From positions 558,001 through 622,000 of the forward strand of contig CAWIBX010000007.1 of NCBI GenBank assembly GCA_963834405.1: a stretch of DNA of 64,000 nt. The letters are read 5' to 3'. Below, in pieces: positions 6,888 through 15,921 of the stretch. The notes beneath the pieces are model-generated. The model saw only the letters and a program-made list of their open reading frames with translations, was not told where the DNA came from and did not search any database. The DNA is from Bog-473 sp963834405 (lineage in GTDB: Bacteria; Actinomycetota; Acidimicrobiia; Acidimicrobiales; RAAP-2). Positions within the stretch are counted from its first letter, which is position 1. Every line of letters begins with the position of its first letter. Made by a program: the position numbers and the translations under genes.

Positions 6888-9185
6888 ATGAATGAGGGCG
6901 GGCAGCTGCCGACGACGACGCGGCTTCATCGCGCCGCGTCCGTCGCATTACCCAGCGCGGGCACTGCGCTGGCCTTCGTCATCATGGCCCGGCTCCACCT
7001 CATCGGGAACAAGCCGGTGTGGATGATCCTCGCCTTGCTGTTCGTCGCAGCAGTACTCGGTGAATCGACGAGCCGTCTGCTCCAGGTCAACCACAGCCCG
7101 CTGGCCGTTCACGTCGGCGTGGCCGGCCAGTGCCTCGGGGTGGCCGCCATCACCTACGTCATCGGATGGGGTCCCACGCTGGCCATCGGCTTTCTCTTCG
7201 TGGCCGCCCGCGCACTCGACCTCGTCGGTTCACGGGTGTGGTCCGTCGTCGTCTTGTGGTCTGCGATCGGCACGGGGGCGGGAGTGGCGGCAATCGCTCT
7301 TGGCCTTGTTCCGAGTTACGTTCCCGTCCCGAAGGTCTACGGGCTCGCTGCGCTCAGCGTCCTGGGCGTGAGCTTCGTCGTGTGGGTGCTCGGCGGAAAA
7401 ACACGGCAAAGCGAATTGGCGGTGACAGGGCGGGACAGAGCAGCCAGCGACGTCCGCGCCGCGCTCTCACTGCTCACCGCGACGCTGGACTCCACCGCAG
7501 ACGGAATCCTCGTCGTCGACACCGAGGGCAAGATCGCACAGTTCAACGCACGATTCGCGGAGATGTGGCACATCCCCGAGGGCATCCTCGCCGGCCGGGA
7601 CGACGATTCCGCGCTGCAGGTTGCCGTCGAGCAGCTTCGGTACCCCGAGGCGTTCATGTCAAAGGTGCAGGAACTGTACGCGCATCCCGACGCTGAGAGC
7701 GACGACATCCTGACCTTCAAAGACGGCAGGGTCTTCGAGCGGCACTCTCTGCCCCAGAAGATCGACGGGGCGGTCGTCGGCAGAGTCTGGAGCTTCCGCG
7801 ACGTGACCGACCATCACCGGCTGCTGGCGGAACTCGAGCACCAGGCCTTTCACGACGGCCTCACCGGATTGGCCAACCGGTCACTCCTGCGCAATCGCCT
7901 GGACCACGCCTTGGTCCGCTCACAGCGGACCCATATCCCGGTCGGTGTGCTCTTCTGCGACATGGACGGCTTCAAGATGGTGAACGACACACTCGGGCAC
8001 GACGTCGGTGACCTCATCCTGGTCGAGGTGGGCAGTCGCATCGACAGTTGTCTGCGCCACGACGACACCGTGGCCCGGCTCGGGGGTGACGAGTTCGCCA
8101 TCATCCTCGACGGCACCAGCCCCGATGACGCGGTGCAGGCGGCGCACCGGGTTCTGTCGGCACTGCGCGAGCCATTCAACCTCAACGGGCACGAAATCGA
8201 CATACGAGCCTCCATCGGTGTCGCCGTGTCCACCGGCGTTTCCGCCGAAGCCGATGCGCTGCTCTGCGAGGCGGACATCGCCATGTACGCCGCAAAGTCG
8301 AGCGGTCGGGACTGCTTCATGCACTTCCAGCCGGAGATGCAGACCACGATGGCCGCACGCCATGCGTTGCACGGTGACCTGCGGCAGGCGCTGCGCGACT
8401 ACGGCGAGCTGAGCATCCACTATCAACCGATCTTCGATCTGGCGACCGGAAGACCCGTTTCGTGCGAAGCCCTCGTGCGGTGGACCCACCCGCAACGGGG
8501 ACCCATCTCACCCGACGAGTTCATCCCGGTCGCCGAGGAGATGGGCTTGGTCAGCGAGATCGGCCGCTATGTTCTCCGAGAGGCCTGCCGCCAAGTCATG
8601 AAGTGGCGACAGATCTTTTCGGCCAGAGACCTGACGGTGGCGGTCAACGTGTCCGCCTATCAGGTCTACGACAACCGCTTCGTGGCCGAGGTTGAAGCGG
8701 CACTGGTCGACAGCGGCCTGCCGGCCAGCGGTCTCGTCCTGGAGCTGACCGAGAGCACGCTCCTCTCCGACACCGCCCGGGTCCATCATCGTCTGGCGCG
8801 CCTGCGGGAGCTCGGCGTGCGGATCGCCATCGACGATTTCGGCACCGGGTATTCGTCGTTGTCGTATCTCCGCCGACTACCCATTGACGTGCTCAAAATC
8901 GACCGGTCCTTCGTCAGCGAACTCGGGACATCGACCAGTGCCGAGGCCCGTTCGCTGGTCCGCTCGATCGTCAGACTGGGACACGACCTCCGTCTGATGG
9001 TCGTCGCCGAGGGAATAGAGACCCAGAGTGAGCTCGACGACGTACGCGCCGCGCACTGTGATCTCGGCCAGGGTTACGCCCTCGGGGTCCCGGCACCGGC
9101 CCGCGAGATGGAACGCTTCTTGCACACGCAACGGCAGCACCCGCCGCGCGGCGAGAACCGGTCCGCGGACATGACGTTCGCTTAA
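6888..9185 (+). CDS. Membrane PAS-GGDEF-EAL cyclic-di-GMP turnover protein
   Basis: A 765-aa protein. Several hydrophobic segments lie at about 20-165, then a PAS domain (about 195-315), a GGDEF domain with HDGLTGLANR (321-330) and intact GGDEF (398-402), and an EAL domain with SCEALVRW (524-531), ELTEST, IDDFGTGYSS and VAEGIE. An inhibitory-site RxxD (RHDD, 389-392) lies five residues before GGDEF. Both catalytic motifs look intact, so it may make and degrade c-di-GMP; which activity dominates cannot be told. AAAGGA lies immediately before the ATG. The TAA stop forms part of the TTAA flanking an IS1380-type element, but the reconstructed empty site would also end the gene there. Confidence 0.9.
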   Translation: MNEGGQLPTTTRLHRAASVALPSAGTALAFVIMARLHLIGNKPVWMILALLFVAAVLGESTSRLLQVNHSPLAVHVGVAGQCLGVAAITYVIGWGPTLAIGFLFVAARALDLVGSRVWSVVVLWSAIGTGAGVAAIALGLVPSYVPVPKVYGLAALSVLGVSFVVWVLGGKTRQSELAVTGRDRAASDVRAALSLLTATLDSTADGILVVDTEGKIAQFNARFAEMWHIPEGILAGRDDDSALQVAVEQLRYPEAFMSKVQELYAHPDAESDDILTFKDGRVFERHSLPQKIDGAVVGRVWSFRDVTDHHRLLAELEHQAFHDGLTGLANRSLLRNRLDHALVRSQRTHIPVGVLFCDMDGFKMVNDTLGHDVGDLILVEVGSRIDSCLRHDDTVARLGGDEFAIILDGTSPDDAVQAAHRVLSALREPFNLNGHEIDIRASIGVAVSTGVSAEADALLCEADIAMYAAKSSGRDCFMHFQPEMQTTMAARHALHGDLRQALRDYGELSIHYQPIFDLATGRPVSCEALVRWTHPQRGPISPDEFIPVAEEMGLVSEIGRYVLREACRQVMKWRQIFSARDLTVAVNVSAYQVYDNRFVAEVEAALVDSGLPASGLVLELTESTLLSDTARVHHRLARLRELGVRIAIDDFGTGYSSLSYLRRLPIDVLKIDRSFVSELGTSTSAEARSLVRSIVRLGHDLRLMVVAEGIETQSELDDVRAAHCDLGQGYALGVPAPAREMERFLHTQRQHPPRGENRSADMTFA

Positions 9186-9205
9186 CCCGGACCTTTCAGT
9201 AACTC
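9183..9205 (+). repeat. Left terminal inverted repeat of IS copy 1, with flanking TTA
   Basis: This 23-bp stretch is the exact reverse complement of 10820-10842. The outer three bases (TAA here, TTA at the other end) probably belong to the target site, not the element. Confidence 0.9.
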
Positions 9206-9386
9206 TTGCTGATGGGATCTGGGCATCGACAGTAGGTGCACGTCGCGCCTGACGCGGGTCGGAACCTCGGGATAAAGGCGTAAGGGGGTTCGGACGACCC
9301 TTCAGACTCATCGAGGACCTCTGCATTCGAGTTCGAGGACGTGTTGGTCGAGCCAGTCGTCCTCGAGCAAAGGGTTCAGGGGTTGC

Positions 9387-10721
9387 TCAGGTGATGGTCG
9401 CCCACGACGGCAGTCGCCCGAAGGCGGCGACGAGGTCGTCTGCCCAGGGCCAGGCGGCGGCGATGCGCACGCTGCGACGCCGAGCCGAAGAGACAAGGAT
9501 CCCTGCGGCGTGCAAGAGCGTGTAGCGCAGTCGCTTGGGTTCGGCCCGGGCCAGCTCGCCCTCGAGGCAGAGCGCCTTCAGCCAGGCCAACAGGTCAGAG
9601 GCGATGAGCACGACGGCGAGCCAGGCCGCGTTGATGGCGAAGCTGTGGCTGGGCATGTTGGCCAGTCCGGTGTCCTTGGCATCGCGGATGGCGCATTCGA
9701 CGCGCCCGCGACCGCGGAAGAGCGCTTCGAGATAGCAGATGTCGGCATCGGCCAGGTCGGTGACGAAGACCTGGTAGCGGTAGCCGTCCACGTCGGTGAA
9801 GTGGAGCTGGGCGCCGGGGTGGGGTAGCTCGCGCCGGGCGATCATGCGCGTGCCCTCGGGCCAGGCCGACAGGTCCACCAGGTCGGTCACCTCTGCCACC
9901 TGGCCCGTCTCGAGCTCTTCGGTTCCATCCGAGGAAACGGCCTTTTTCCAGCGCCTTTTGGGCACCGTGGTCACGACCTGGGCCAAGGGCGCCTTGAGGC
10001 GGAAGCCGCCGACGAAGCGCACGCCACGTTCTCGACAGGCCTGGGCCAGCGCGTGTGACGTCCCGCCCGAGTCGGTGCGGACGATGACCTCGTGGTGAGC
10101 GGGGTCGATGGGCAGCTGGGCCAAGGAGGCATCGAGCACACAGATGTGGTCCTCGCCGGTGCCCGAGCCGGAGTTCCCCGGGCGCAGCAACCCCGCCAGG
10201 GCTTCGCCGGTGGCATCGAGGTAGGCGACGAGGGGATAGAAGCCGAAGCCGCGCTTGTAGGTGGGAGTGGCCTCTTCCTTCTCCGAATGGGCGTCCACCA
10301 AGGTGCCGTCGATGTCGATCACGTAGAAGCCCGGGTCCATCCCCGCCGCCCACGCCGCTCGGCGCGCCTTGGCCCGGGCGTCAGCGATGCGCGCCAAGAC
10401 CTCCTCGTCGATGGCCTCGAGGGTGCGCCAGGCCGTCGGCACCGAGGCCACCTTGCCGAAGAGCGCGGGCTGGTCGGAGAGCACCCGCAGGTCACTGATG
10501 GTCGTCGCGCCGTCGGCCAGGGCGACGGCCAGGTCAACGAGCACCTCGCCACGGTCATGGCCGCGCCGGCGCTGCTTGGTCGGCGCCATGGCAGCCGAGA
10601 GCTGCTCGGTCAAGGAGAACTCCTCGGCCAGTTCACAGAGCAAGCGGGCCCCGACATGGGCCACCACACCCGTGCCGCCAGTGGTCACCATCACGCGGGG
10701 TCGACGCGCTGTACGCTTCAT
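9387..10721 (-). CDS. IS1380-family transposase
   Basis: A 444-aa DDE transposase from the ATG at 10721 (MKRTARRPRV), which has GAGAAGGG upstream; an in-frame ATG at 10769 would add 16 residues. Family landmarks: YVIDIDGTLVDAHSEKE with the first catalytic Asp, then PTYKRGFGFYPLVAY, IVRTDSGGTSHALAQ with the second Asp, and GRGRVECAIRDAKDTGLAN with the Glu. No frameshift is seen. It shares blocks such as HSEKE, PTYK.GFGF.PL and the LRPGN segment with the second transposase at 60405, but the two elements are clearly different. Confidence 0.9.
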   Translation of the reverse strand: MKRTARRPRVMVTTGGTGVVAHVGARLLCELAEEFSLTEQLSAAMAPTKQRRRGHDRGEVLVDLAVALADGATTISDLRVLSDQPALFGKVASVPTAWRTLEAIDEEVLARIADARAKARRAAWAAGMDPGFYVIDIDGTLVDAHSEKEEATPTYKRGFGFYPLVAYLDATGEALAGLLRPGNSGSGTGEDHICVLDASLAQLPIDPAHHEVIVRTDSGGTSHALAQACRERGVRFVGGFRLKAPLAQVVTTVPKRRWKKAVSSDGTEELETGQVAEVTDLVDLSAWPEGTRMIARRELPHPGAQLHFTDVDGYRYQVFVTDLADADICYLEALFRGRGRVECAIRDAKDTGLANMPSHSFAINAAWLAVVLIASDLLAWLKALCLEGELARAEPKRLRYTLLHAAGILVSSARRRSVRIAAAWPWADDLVAAFGRLPSWATIT

Positions 10722-10819
10722 CTTGGAAGTGCCCTTCTCTCGGGGATGTTTGTTGCTTCGCAACCACAAGTTTCCCAGAGCAGAAGGGCTTTTCCGCGTC
10801 TTTGCGTCGTATCAGACCG

Positions 10820-10842
10820 GAGTTACTGAAAGGTCCGGGTTA
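10820..10842 (-). repeat. Right terminal inverted repeat of IS copy 1, with flanking TTA
   Basis: Exact reverse complement of 9183-9205. It lies about 100 bp upstream of the transposase start. Confidence 0.9.
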
Positions 10843-10917
10843 GGCGTCGAGGGCGGCGGCGAGCGACGCCAGAACGCGCGTCGTTCACGCCGTGATGCGA
10901 AGCGTTCTTCACCACCG

Positions 10918-11673
10918 CTAGTGCCGCTCCGTCGATGTGTGAGGACCGACGGATTGGGTGGCCTTGGCCATTGCGACATCGAGATTGAGGTTTACGAGGC
11001 TGTGGCCGTGGAAGCTGACCTGGCACAGCAGTCCGTCCTGTCTCCACTCGAGAAGATCGTGCCCGAGAACGGTCTGAACGGCATTGCGGTCGGCGGTCGC
11101 GTCGGCGCACCGGTAAAAGGTGCCCACGGAACCGTGAATCCGGACCACCGGGGCGGAAGGCAAGGGCGCGCAGTACGAAGGAAGCGGAGCCGCGGCGCGG
11201 TCCGTTCCCGGTTTGTACTCGCCCAGCAGGTTCCGGCCGGCCTCGAACACGACATGGCCGAGGGGGCCGCCATTCGTCGCCACCTGGGGCACCGATCCCG
11301 TGTACGTCTGAATGGACACGCCGACGTAACCCTGCGGCACCACGAAGTTCATCTGGGTCACGAACAGGCGTAATCCGTCGATCTCGACGTCCGCGGGTCC
11401 GCACGCCTGCTGGCTCAGGCAGGACGCGGCCGGAGAGGTCGGGGACACTGGAATGGCCATCGGCAGGAGACCAGGGCATGCCAATGCACGACCCAGCTCG
11501 TTCGCCAGCTTCTGGCACACGGCGTGTTGTCCGGCCGTGACGGGCACCAGGGGCACACGGTCGACCAGTTCGGGGCCGGGTGCGGGGGTGGCTGCGCCCG
11601 CCCCGCTGCAAGCGAGCAGGGCCAGGAGTATTGCGACGGACGGGGCGATGCGCCCGAACCGCGCGGTCCGCAC
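10918..11673 (-). CDS. Putative secreted lipoprotein, unknown function
   Basis: A 251-aa protein with a short Arg-containing N-terminus, a hydrophobic stretch and a lipobox LLAC (Cys22), so probably lipid-anchored outside the membrane. The mature part has several Cys residues and no domain I recognise. It starts 11 bp after the stop of the hybrid histidine kinase on the same strand, so it is likely the third gene of that operon and could be an accessory of the sensor. Its downstream side is now occupied by the IS element that begins 75 bp beyond its stop. Confidence 0.7.
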   Translation of the reverse strand: MRTARFGRIAPSVAILLALLACSGAGAATPAPGPELVDRVPLVPVTAGQHAVCQKLANELGRALACPGLLPMAIPVSPTSPAASCLSQQACGPADVEIDGLRLFVTQMNFVVPQGYVGVSIQTYTGSVPQVATNGGPLGHVVFEAGRNLLGEYKPGTDRAAAPLPSYCAPLPSAPVVRIHGSVGTFYRCADATADRNAVQTVLGHDLLEWRQDGLLCQVSFHGHSLVNLNLDVAMAKATQSVGPHTSTERH

Positions 11674-11684
11674 GCGGGCTGTCC

Positions 11685-14261
11685 CTACGCAGAGCGTTCG
11701 TGCTGGCGCAGGAGGGCGAGAAGCTCGTCCTCCCGGAACGGCTTCTCGATCAGCGCCGTCGGCCGGGTGCCCGAGTCGCTGAAGGCGTCCCTGGCATACC
11801 CGGTCATGTAGACGACCACGATGTCGGGCCGTTCGGCGCGGATGGCATCCGCCAACTCCGTCCCCTGCATCCTCGGCATCACGACGTCGGTCAGCAGGAT
11901 GTCGATGTCGCCCTGGTGGTCTTTGCTCAGGGCAATGGCCGCCGGGCCCTCGGCGGCCACGAGGACCGAATAGCCGTGGCGCTCGAGCATCCGGCGGATC
12001 ACCTCGCGCAGACCCGATTCGTCCTCCACCACCAGCGCCGTCCGCCCTGCGCCGCTGAGCTCGACCGGCGCCTCGGCCTCCTCTCCGACCTCGTCGTACT
12101 CACCGGCCGCCGGGAACACCATGACGACGTCCGTGCCCTGGCCCGGCTCCGACTCCAGGCGGATGGCGCCGCCCGCGCCGACGACGATCCCGTAGATCGA
12201 CGACAGGCCGAGGCCCGTGCCCTTTCCCGCCGGCTTGGTGGTGAAGAACGGTTCGAACGCGTGCTGCACGACGTCGGGGGTCATGCCCTCCCCGGTGTCG
12301 CGCACCGAGATGCGCACGTAGTCGCCCGCCGGGAGGCCCCCCTGCTCGGTCGCCTCGGGCTCGGCCAACGCGAGCGAGGACGACTCGATCGTCACCGTGC
12401 CGCCTGCCGGCATGGCATCCCGGGCGTTGACCGCGAGGTTGATGAAGACCTGCTCCATCTGGCCCGGGTCCACCACCACGGTCGCCGCGTCGTCCTGCAC
12501 CAAAGTGAGCAGCTCTATGCGCTCGCCCAGGGAGCGGCTGAGGAGGCGGCGGACCTCCTCCACGACGGTCTTCACCCGGATGGGAAGGGGCGACGCCTTC
12601 TCCCGGCGTCCGAACGCCAGCAGCTGGCGCGTGAGCTCGGCCGCCCGGCTGGTGGCGAGGTCGATCTGGTCGAGGTCCGACAGGACGTCCTGCGCGGCGT
12701 CGCCGTCGCTGTGGGCGGCGGCCCACTCGCGCACGAAGGCCTGGTAGCTCATGATCACGCCGAGCAGGTTGTTGAAGTCGTGGGCCACGCCGCCCGCGAG
12801 CTGCCCGAGGCTCTCGAGGCGGTCGGTCTGGACGATCTGGCGCTGCATGCGCTCCCGGTCCGTCACGTCCTCGGTGATGAGGAGACGCGCCTCGATGGCG
12901 CCGAAGACGATGTTCCGGCACGAGACCATCACCTCGACGGGGGAACCGTCCCGCTTGCGGTGGCGCCACGGGCCCGACTGCTCGAGCGGCGCGCCCTCCT
13001 CGAAGGCGGCCCGCACCTCTTCGGGCATGTCGTCGACCCAGACCGAGTCCACGCGCATGTACGGGATTTCCTCCCGGTCGAACCCGTAGAGCGCGATGGC
13101 CGCCTCGTTGACACCCAACAGGCGGTCCGGCTGGAAGACCCACATGGGCAAGGGGCTCTCGTCGAAGAGGGTGCGATAGGCGCGCTCGGAGGCGCGTGCC
13201 TCCGACTCGGCGCGGGTGCGCTCGTTGAGCTCCCGGTGGACCGAATCGCGCAACGTGCGAATGGCGTCGGCCAAAACGGCGACCTCGCGGGGGCCGTCGA
13301 TGTCCACGCTGCCTTCGGTGGCCTCGTCATTGGTGAGGTCCGTCGCCGTCACCGCCTCGCTCAGTTGACGCAACGGGTGGGTGATGCGCCGGTACACGAG
13401 CAGCGTGGCCAGGAGTGCCACCACGAAGCCGCCGAGCACGACGGCGAACTCGCGCCCTTCCGCGGAGTCGGCACCGGCCAGCGCGGTCGACTCGTCGATG
13501 CCGGTGAAGAGGAGCCATCCGGGGCCGGGGACCGTCGCCTCGCCCCAGATCCGGGACACGCCATCGAGGCCCGGCCGGGTGGCGGCGGCGCGCTGCTGGT
13601 AGAACGCTGTGCTCGCCAGGTCCTGGCCCACAAACCGGTTGGGATCGGTGGAGCGCGACACCACCTGCTGACCGTTGGCGGTCGTCAGCAGGAACTCGTA
13701 GGGCTGCGCCGCCGAGTACGTGGTGTCGGCCAGCTCGGCCAGTGGCGCCGTGCTGACGAATTCCGCCAGCACACCCGTATGGCCGACCGCGGCGGCGACG
13801 ACGAGCGACCATCCGGCACGAGGATCGTGGTAGAGGCCACTGACCCGGACGCCGCTCGCGCCGGGGTGGAACCAGGCGGCGCCCGCATAGCTCTCTCCGC
13901 CGGTACCGCTGGAGGTGCACACGACGCGGCCCTGAGCATTGAGCAGGTCGAGGTGCCCGCGGTCGCCGGCGCTGATGGCGCCGTACTTCAACCCGCATCC
14001 CGATTGGGGATCGGCCAGCTCCTGTGCGAAAGCAGGCTCGGTGGCCATTGTCTGCAAATCCGTCACGCGGGAGGAGAAGACCGTGCCGATCTGCTGCGCA
14101 GAGCCCTGGGCCGTCCGCTCGCTCGCTTGCGCCGCCGCGGCACGCACGGCGTTCTTGGACTGGCCCGAGGCGTACAAGCCGACGATGACCCCGACGGCGA
14201 GGATCACGACCAGCAGGAGTCCCAGGTACACGCCGAGCGGGTACCCAAAGCGGTTCTTCAC
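11685..14261 (-). CDS. Hybrid histidine kinase (Cache-HAMP-PAS-HisKA-HATPase-REC)
   Basis: An 858-aa membrane sensor. TM helix 11-31, an extracytoplasmic Cache-like domain (about 35-270), a second TM 273-291, HAMP region to about 345, and PAS (about 360-475). The phosphoacceptor is His494 in GGVAHDFNNLLG, followed by a HATPase with NLAVNARDAMP and GTGLGLSSIYG. A C-terminal receiver carries Asp792 in LLTDVVMPRM. The GTG start at 14261 overlaps the stop of the upstream response regulator (GTGA), which fixes the start better than the longer reading to 14381. Kinase and receiver motifs are intact. The signal sensed is unknown. Confidence 0.9.
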   Translation of the reverse strand: MKNRFGYPLGVYLGLLLVVILAVGVIVGLYASGQSKNAVRAAAAQASERTAQGSAQQIGTVFSSRVTDLQTMATEPAFAQELADPQSGCGLKYGAISAGDRGHLDLLNAQGRVVCTSSGTGGESYAGAAWFHPGASGVRVSGLYHDPRAGWSLVVAAAVGHTGVLAEFVSTAPLAELADTTYSAAQPYEFLLTTANGQQVVSRSTDPNRFVGQDLASTAFYQQRAAATRPGLDGVSRIWGEATVPGPGWLLFTGIDESTALAGADSAEGREFAVVLGGFVVALLATLLVYRRITHPLRQLSEAVTATDLTNDEATEGSVDIDGPREVAVLADAIRTLRDSVHRELNERTRAESEARASERAYRTLFDESPLPMWVFQPDRLLGVNEAAIALYGFDREEIPYMRVDSVWVDDMPEEVRAAFEEGAPLEQSGPWRHRKRDGSPVEVMVSCRNIVFGAIEARLLITEDVTDRERMQRQIVQTDRLESLGQLAGGVAHDFNNLLGVIMSYQAFVREWAAAHSDGDAAQDVLSDLDQIDLATSRAAELTRQLLAFGRREKASPLPIRVKTVVEEVRRLLSRSLGERIELLTLVQDDAATVVVDPGQMEQVFINLAVNARDAMPAGGTVTIESSSLALAEPEATEQGGLPAGDYVRISVRDTGEGMTPDVVQHAFEPFFTTKPAGKGTGLGLSSIYGIVVGAGGAIRLESEPGQGTDVVMVFPAAGEYDEVGEEAEAPVELSGAGRTALVVEDESGLREVIRRMLERHGYSVLVAAEGPAAIALSKDHQGDIDILLTDVVMPRMQGTELADAIRAERPDIVVVYMTGYARDAFSDSGTRPTALIEKPFREDELLALLRQHERSA

Positions 14262-14698
14262 AGGGATGTCTGCACCCCCTGTGAGGGGTCCGAAAGGTGG
14301 AGCGTCCCGGCGTGTGCGTCGCGGACCGTGCCGGCGAGCGAGCCGTGGATCCCCGACGTCTTGGCCAGGACGGCGGCGCACCCCGCGGCACGCGCCCGGC
14401 TCAGCATGTACGAGTCGGCGATGTCACCGGTCAGGATCAGCGTGCGCACGCCGGGCCGAAGCCCGCGGATGTGGTCCGCCGCCGTGATGCCGTCCGCGTC
14501 ACCGAGGCGGTAATCCATGACGACCACGTCGAGGTCGTGCGCGGTCGCGACCGCGATCGCTTCTTCTTCGGAATGCGCCACGCCCACCACGTCGATGTCG
14601 GGCTCGCCACGCAAGATCCGCTCGAGGCTCTGTGCCACGAGTTCACTGTCGTCGACGACCATGACGTTGATGTGATTTCGCGAACCCTTCGGTGACAT
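14258..14698 (-). CDS. Receiver-only response regulator
   Basis: A 146-aa CheY-like protein. Acidic pair DD at 16-17, phosphoacceptor Asp62 in VVVMDYRLGDADG, Thr90 in LILTGD and Lys113 in VLAKTSG. The receiver fold occupies about residues 9-126; no DNA-binding helix-turn-helix follows, so it probably acts by protein contact or as a phosphate relay with the adjoining hybrid kinase. The ATG at 14698 (MSPKGSRN) has a GAGGGTGG stretch upstream. The same reading frame stays open upstream into a hydrolase remnant, but that part is not one protein with this. Confidence 0.85.
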   Translation of the reverse strand: MSPKGSRNHINVMVVDDSELVAQSLERILRGEPDIDVVGVAHSEEEAIAVATAHDLDVVVMDYRLGDADGITAADHIRGLRPGVRTLILTGDIADSYMLSRARAAGCAAVLAKTSGIHGSLAGTVRDAHAGTLHLSDPSQGVQTSL

Positions 14699-15076
14699 AT
14701 GGTCCGGCCCACCCTCTTGCTCGTTGCCACTTACGAGCCTCACCCCTCGTTGCGCATGATAGCCCGCAGCCTGTGCCGTTCCGATCGCCCACGGGGCCGC
14801 ACGGGGCCGGCGCCGGAAGGTTACGTTGCGGCTGCAATGAGGTTCCCGCGGGACTTCGTGGGCCCCGCTGCGGGCTCGGCAGGCACGCTGCGGGACGTAC
14901 AGCCGCGCCGCCGGAAGCTGGTCCCTCCGGTCCGTAGCCGTCTGGTGGCCGGCGACCTCCCGGACGTAATGCCTGGGCATGCGCAGAGCGGCGGGCTCTG
15001 TGGCGGCGGCGTTCCTCGCCCTGTCCACGCTGGTTCGCAATTGGGGTTGCAGGAGGCGGCGGGGCGCCGAGCGCGG
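14699..15076. other. Intergenic stretch with nothing recognised
   Basis: This 378-bp stretch lies between the response regulator start and the hydrolase remnant. The reading frames crossing it have no recognisable protein character, and I see no RNA gene. It may be eroded coding sequence of the neighbouring hydrolase. Confidence 0.5.
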
Positions 15077-15337
15077 CGGACACGGCGCGAGGAACTGCGA
15101 GAGGTCGCTCTGGTCCAGCGCGCCGCCGGCATCGAGGCTGCCGCCGCTGGCGCCGGTGCCGCGCCACTGCAGCTCGACGAAGTTGAAGTCCTGCCCGGCC
15201 CACGAGAGCGTGCTCGGGTCGGGTGCGTAGGGGCTGTCCTCGACGATGAGCGGGCGCGGTTGCAGCGAGCCGTATCCGGCGACCGACGCCTCCAACACGG
15301 TCCCGTCCGACGCCGTGAAGCTGAGGCTCTGCTCCAC
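15077..15337 (-). pseudogene. Remnant of an alpha/beta-hydrolase (N-terminal part only)
   Basis: From the GTG at 15337 about 87 residues read like the N-terminus of a secreted or cytoplasmic alpha/beta hydrolase: SFTASDGTVLEASVAGYG, a PLIVEDSPYAPDP segment, then NFVELQWRGTGASGGSLD and DQSDLSQFL, a pattern found before the nucleophile elbow of the fold. After that the homology stops, with no nucleophile elbow or catalytic His, and the frame continues as low-complexity sequence into the response regulator. The rest was probably deleted. Identification is by motif pattern only. Confidence 0.5.
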
Positions 15338-15399
15338 GAAGGCCGGCGCAGGGCGCCAGGCGCTGGGGGGCGCAGGGCGCAGGGCGGCATCATGGGTGG

Positions 15400-15921
15400 A
15401 TGCACGCTGCGGAGGATCTCGTCCTCAGAGACATGGAGTCGGGTGCGGGCCCCGTGTGCCGCCGCATCCTCGGCACACTCCCGACGTGGTTCGGCATTCC
15501 GGCCTCGGTCGAGGACTACGTGGCGACGGCCGACCGCGCGCCGACCGTCGTCGCCTCGCTCGAGGGCACCGACGTCGGGCTCGCCACGATCGTGCGGCAC
15601 AGCGACTTCGCCGCCGAGGTGTACGTCATGGGGGTCCTCCCTGATCATCACCGGCACGGCATCGGCCGGGCCATGCTCCGACACGCCGAGGCCGGTCTGG
15701 CGGCCGACGGCGTCGAGTTCCTGCAGGTCAAGACGCTGAGCCCCCGTCGCCCCGACGAGGGGTACAAACGGACGCGGGCCTTCTACACCGCGTACGGCTT
15801 CCGCCCGCTCGAGGAGTTCCCCACGCTGTGGTCCCCCGACCAGCCCGCTCTGCAGTTGGTGAAGTCGGTCGTCGGCAGTGTCGGTGGCGGCGGCAGCGGA
15901 GGTGGCGGCTTCAGAACGTGA
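15400..15921 (+). CDS. GNAT-family N-acetyltransferase
   Basis: A 173-aa acetyltransferase. VYVMGVLPDHHRHGIGRAML (about 77-96) carries the acetyl-CoA pyrophosphate-binding loop (here HRHGIG), followed by a segment on Asn/Tyr-type catalysis around RTRAFYTAYGFRPLEE. The last residues are a Gly/Ser-rich tail. It ends 11 bp inside the convergent YccF-like gene (stop 15911), so the two 3' ends overlap. The acceptor amine is unknown. Confidence 0.8.
   Translation: MHAAEDLVLRDMESGAGPVCRRILGTLPTWFGIPASVEDYVATADRAPTVVASLEGTDVGLATIVRHSDFAAEVYVMGVLPDHHRHGIGRAMLRHAEAGLAADGVEFLQVKTLSPRRPDEGYKRTRAFYTAYGFRPLEEFPTLWSPDQPALQLVKSVVGSVGGGGSGGGGFRT

Larger units (their letters stand above)
9182..10843. mobile_element. 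IS1380-family insertion sequence (copy 1)
   Basis: Perfect 20-bp terminal inverted repeats (9186-9205 and 10820-10839, outer ends CCCGGACC...GGTCCGGG) enclose a single leftward transposase. The flanking tetranucleotides are TTAA (9182-9185) and TTAG (10840-10843), consistent with a TTAA target duplication with one later substitution. About 180 bp between the left repeat and the transposase stop are noncoding. The element is intact, so it could be active. Confidence 0.85.

Noticed and set aside
11453..14513. Long plus-strand reading frames over the hybrid kinase
   Set aside because: They mirror the kinase codons; the minus-strand protein has complete Cache, PAS, kinase and receiver motifs.
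14700..15337. A single 359-residue protein joining the hydrolase part and the receiver
   Set aside because: The middle is low-complexity Arg/Ala/Pro sequence, and the receiver has its own start with a ribosome site at 14698.
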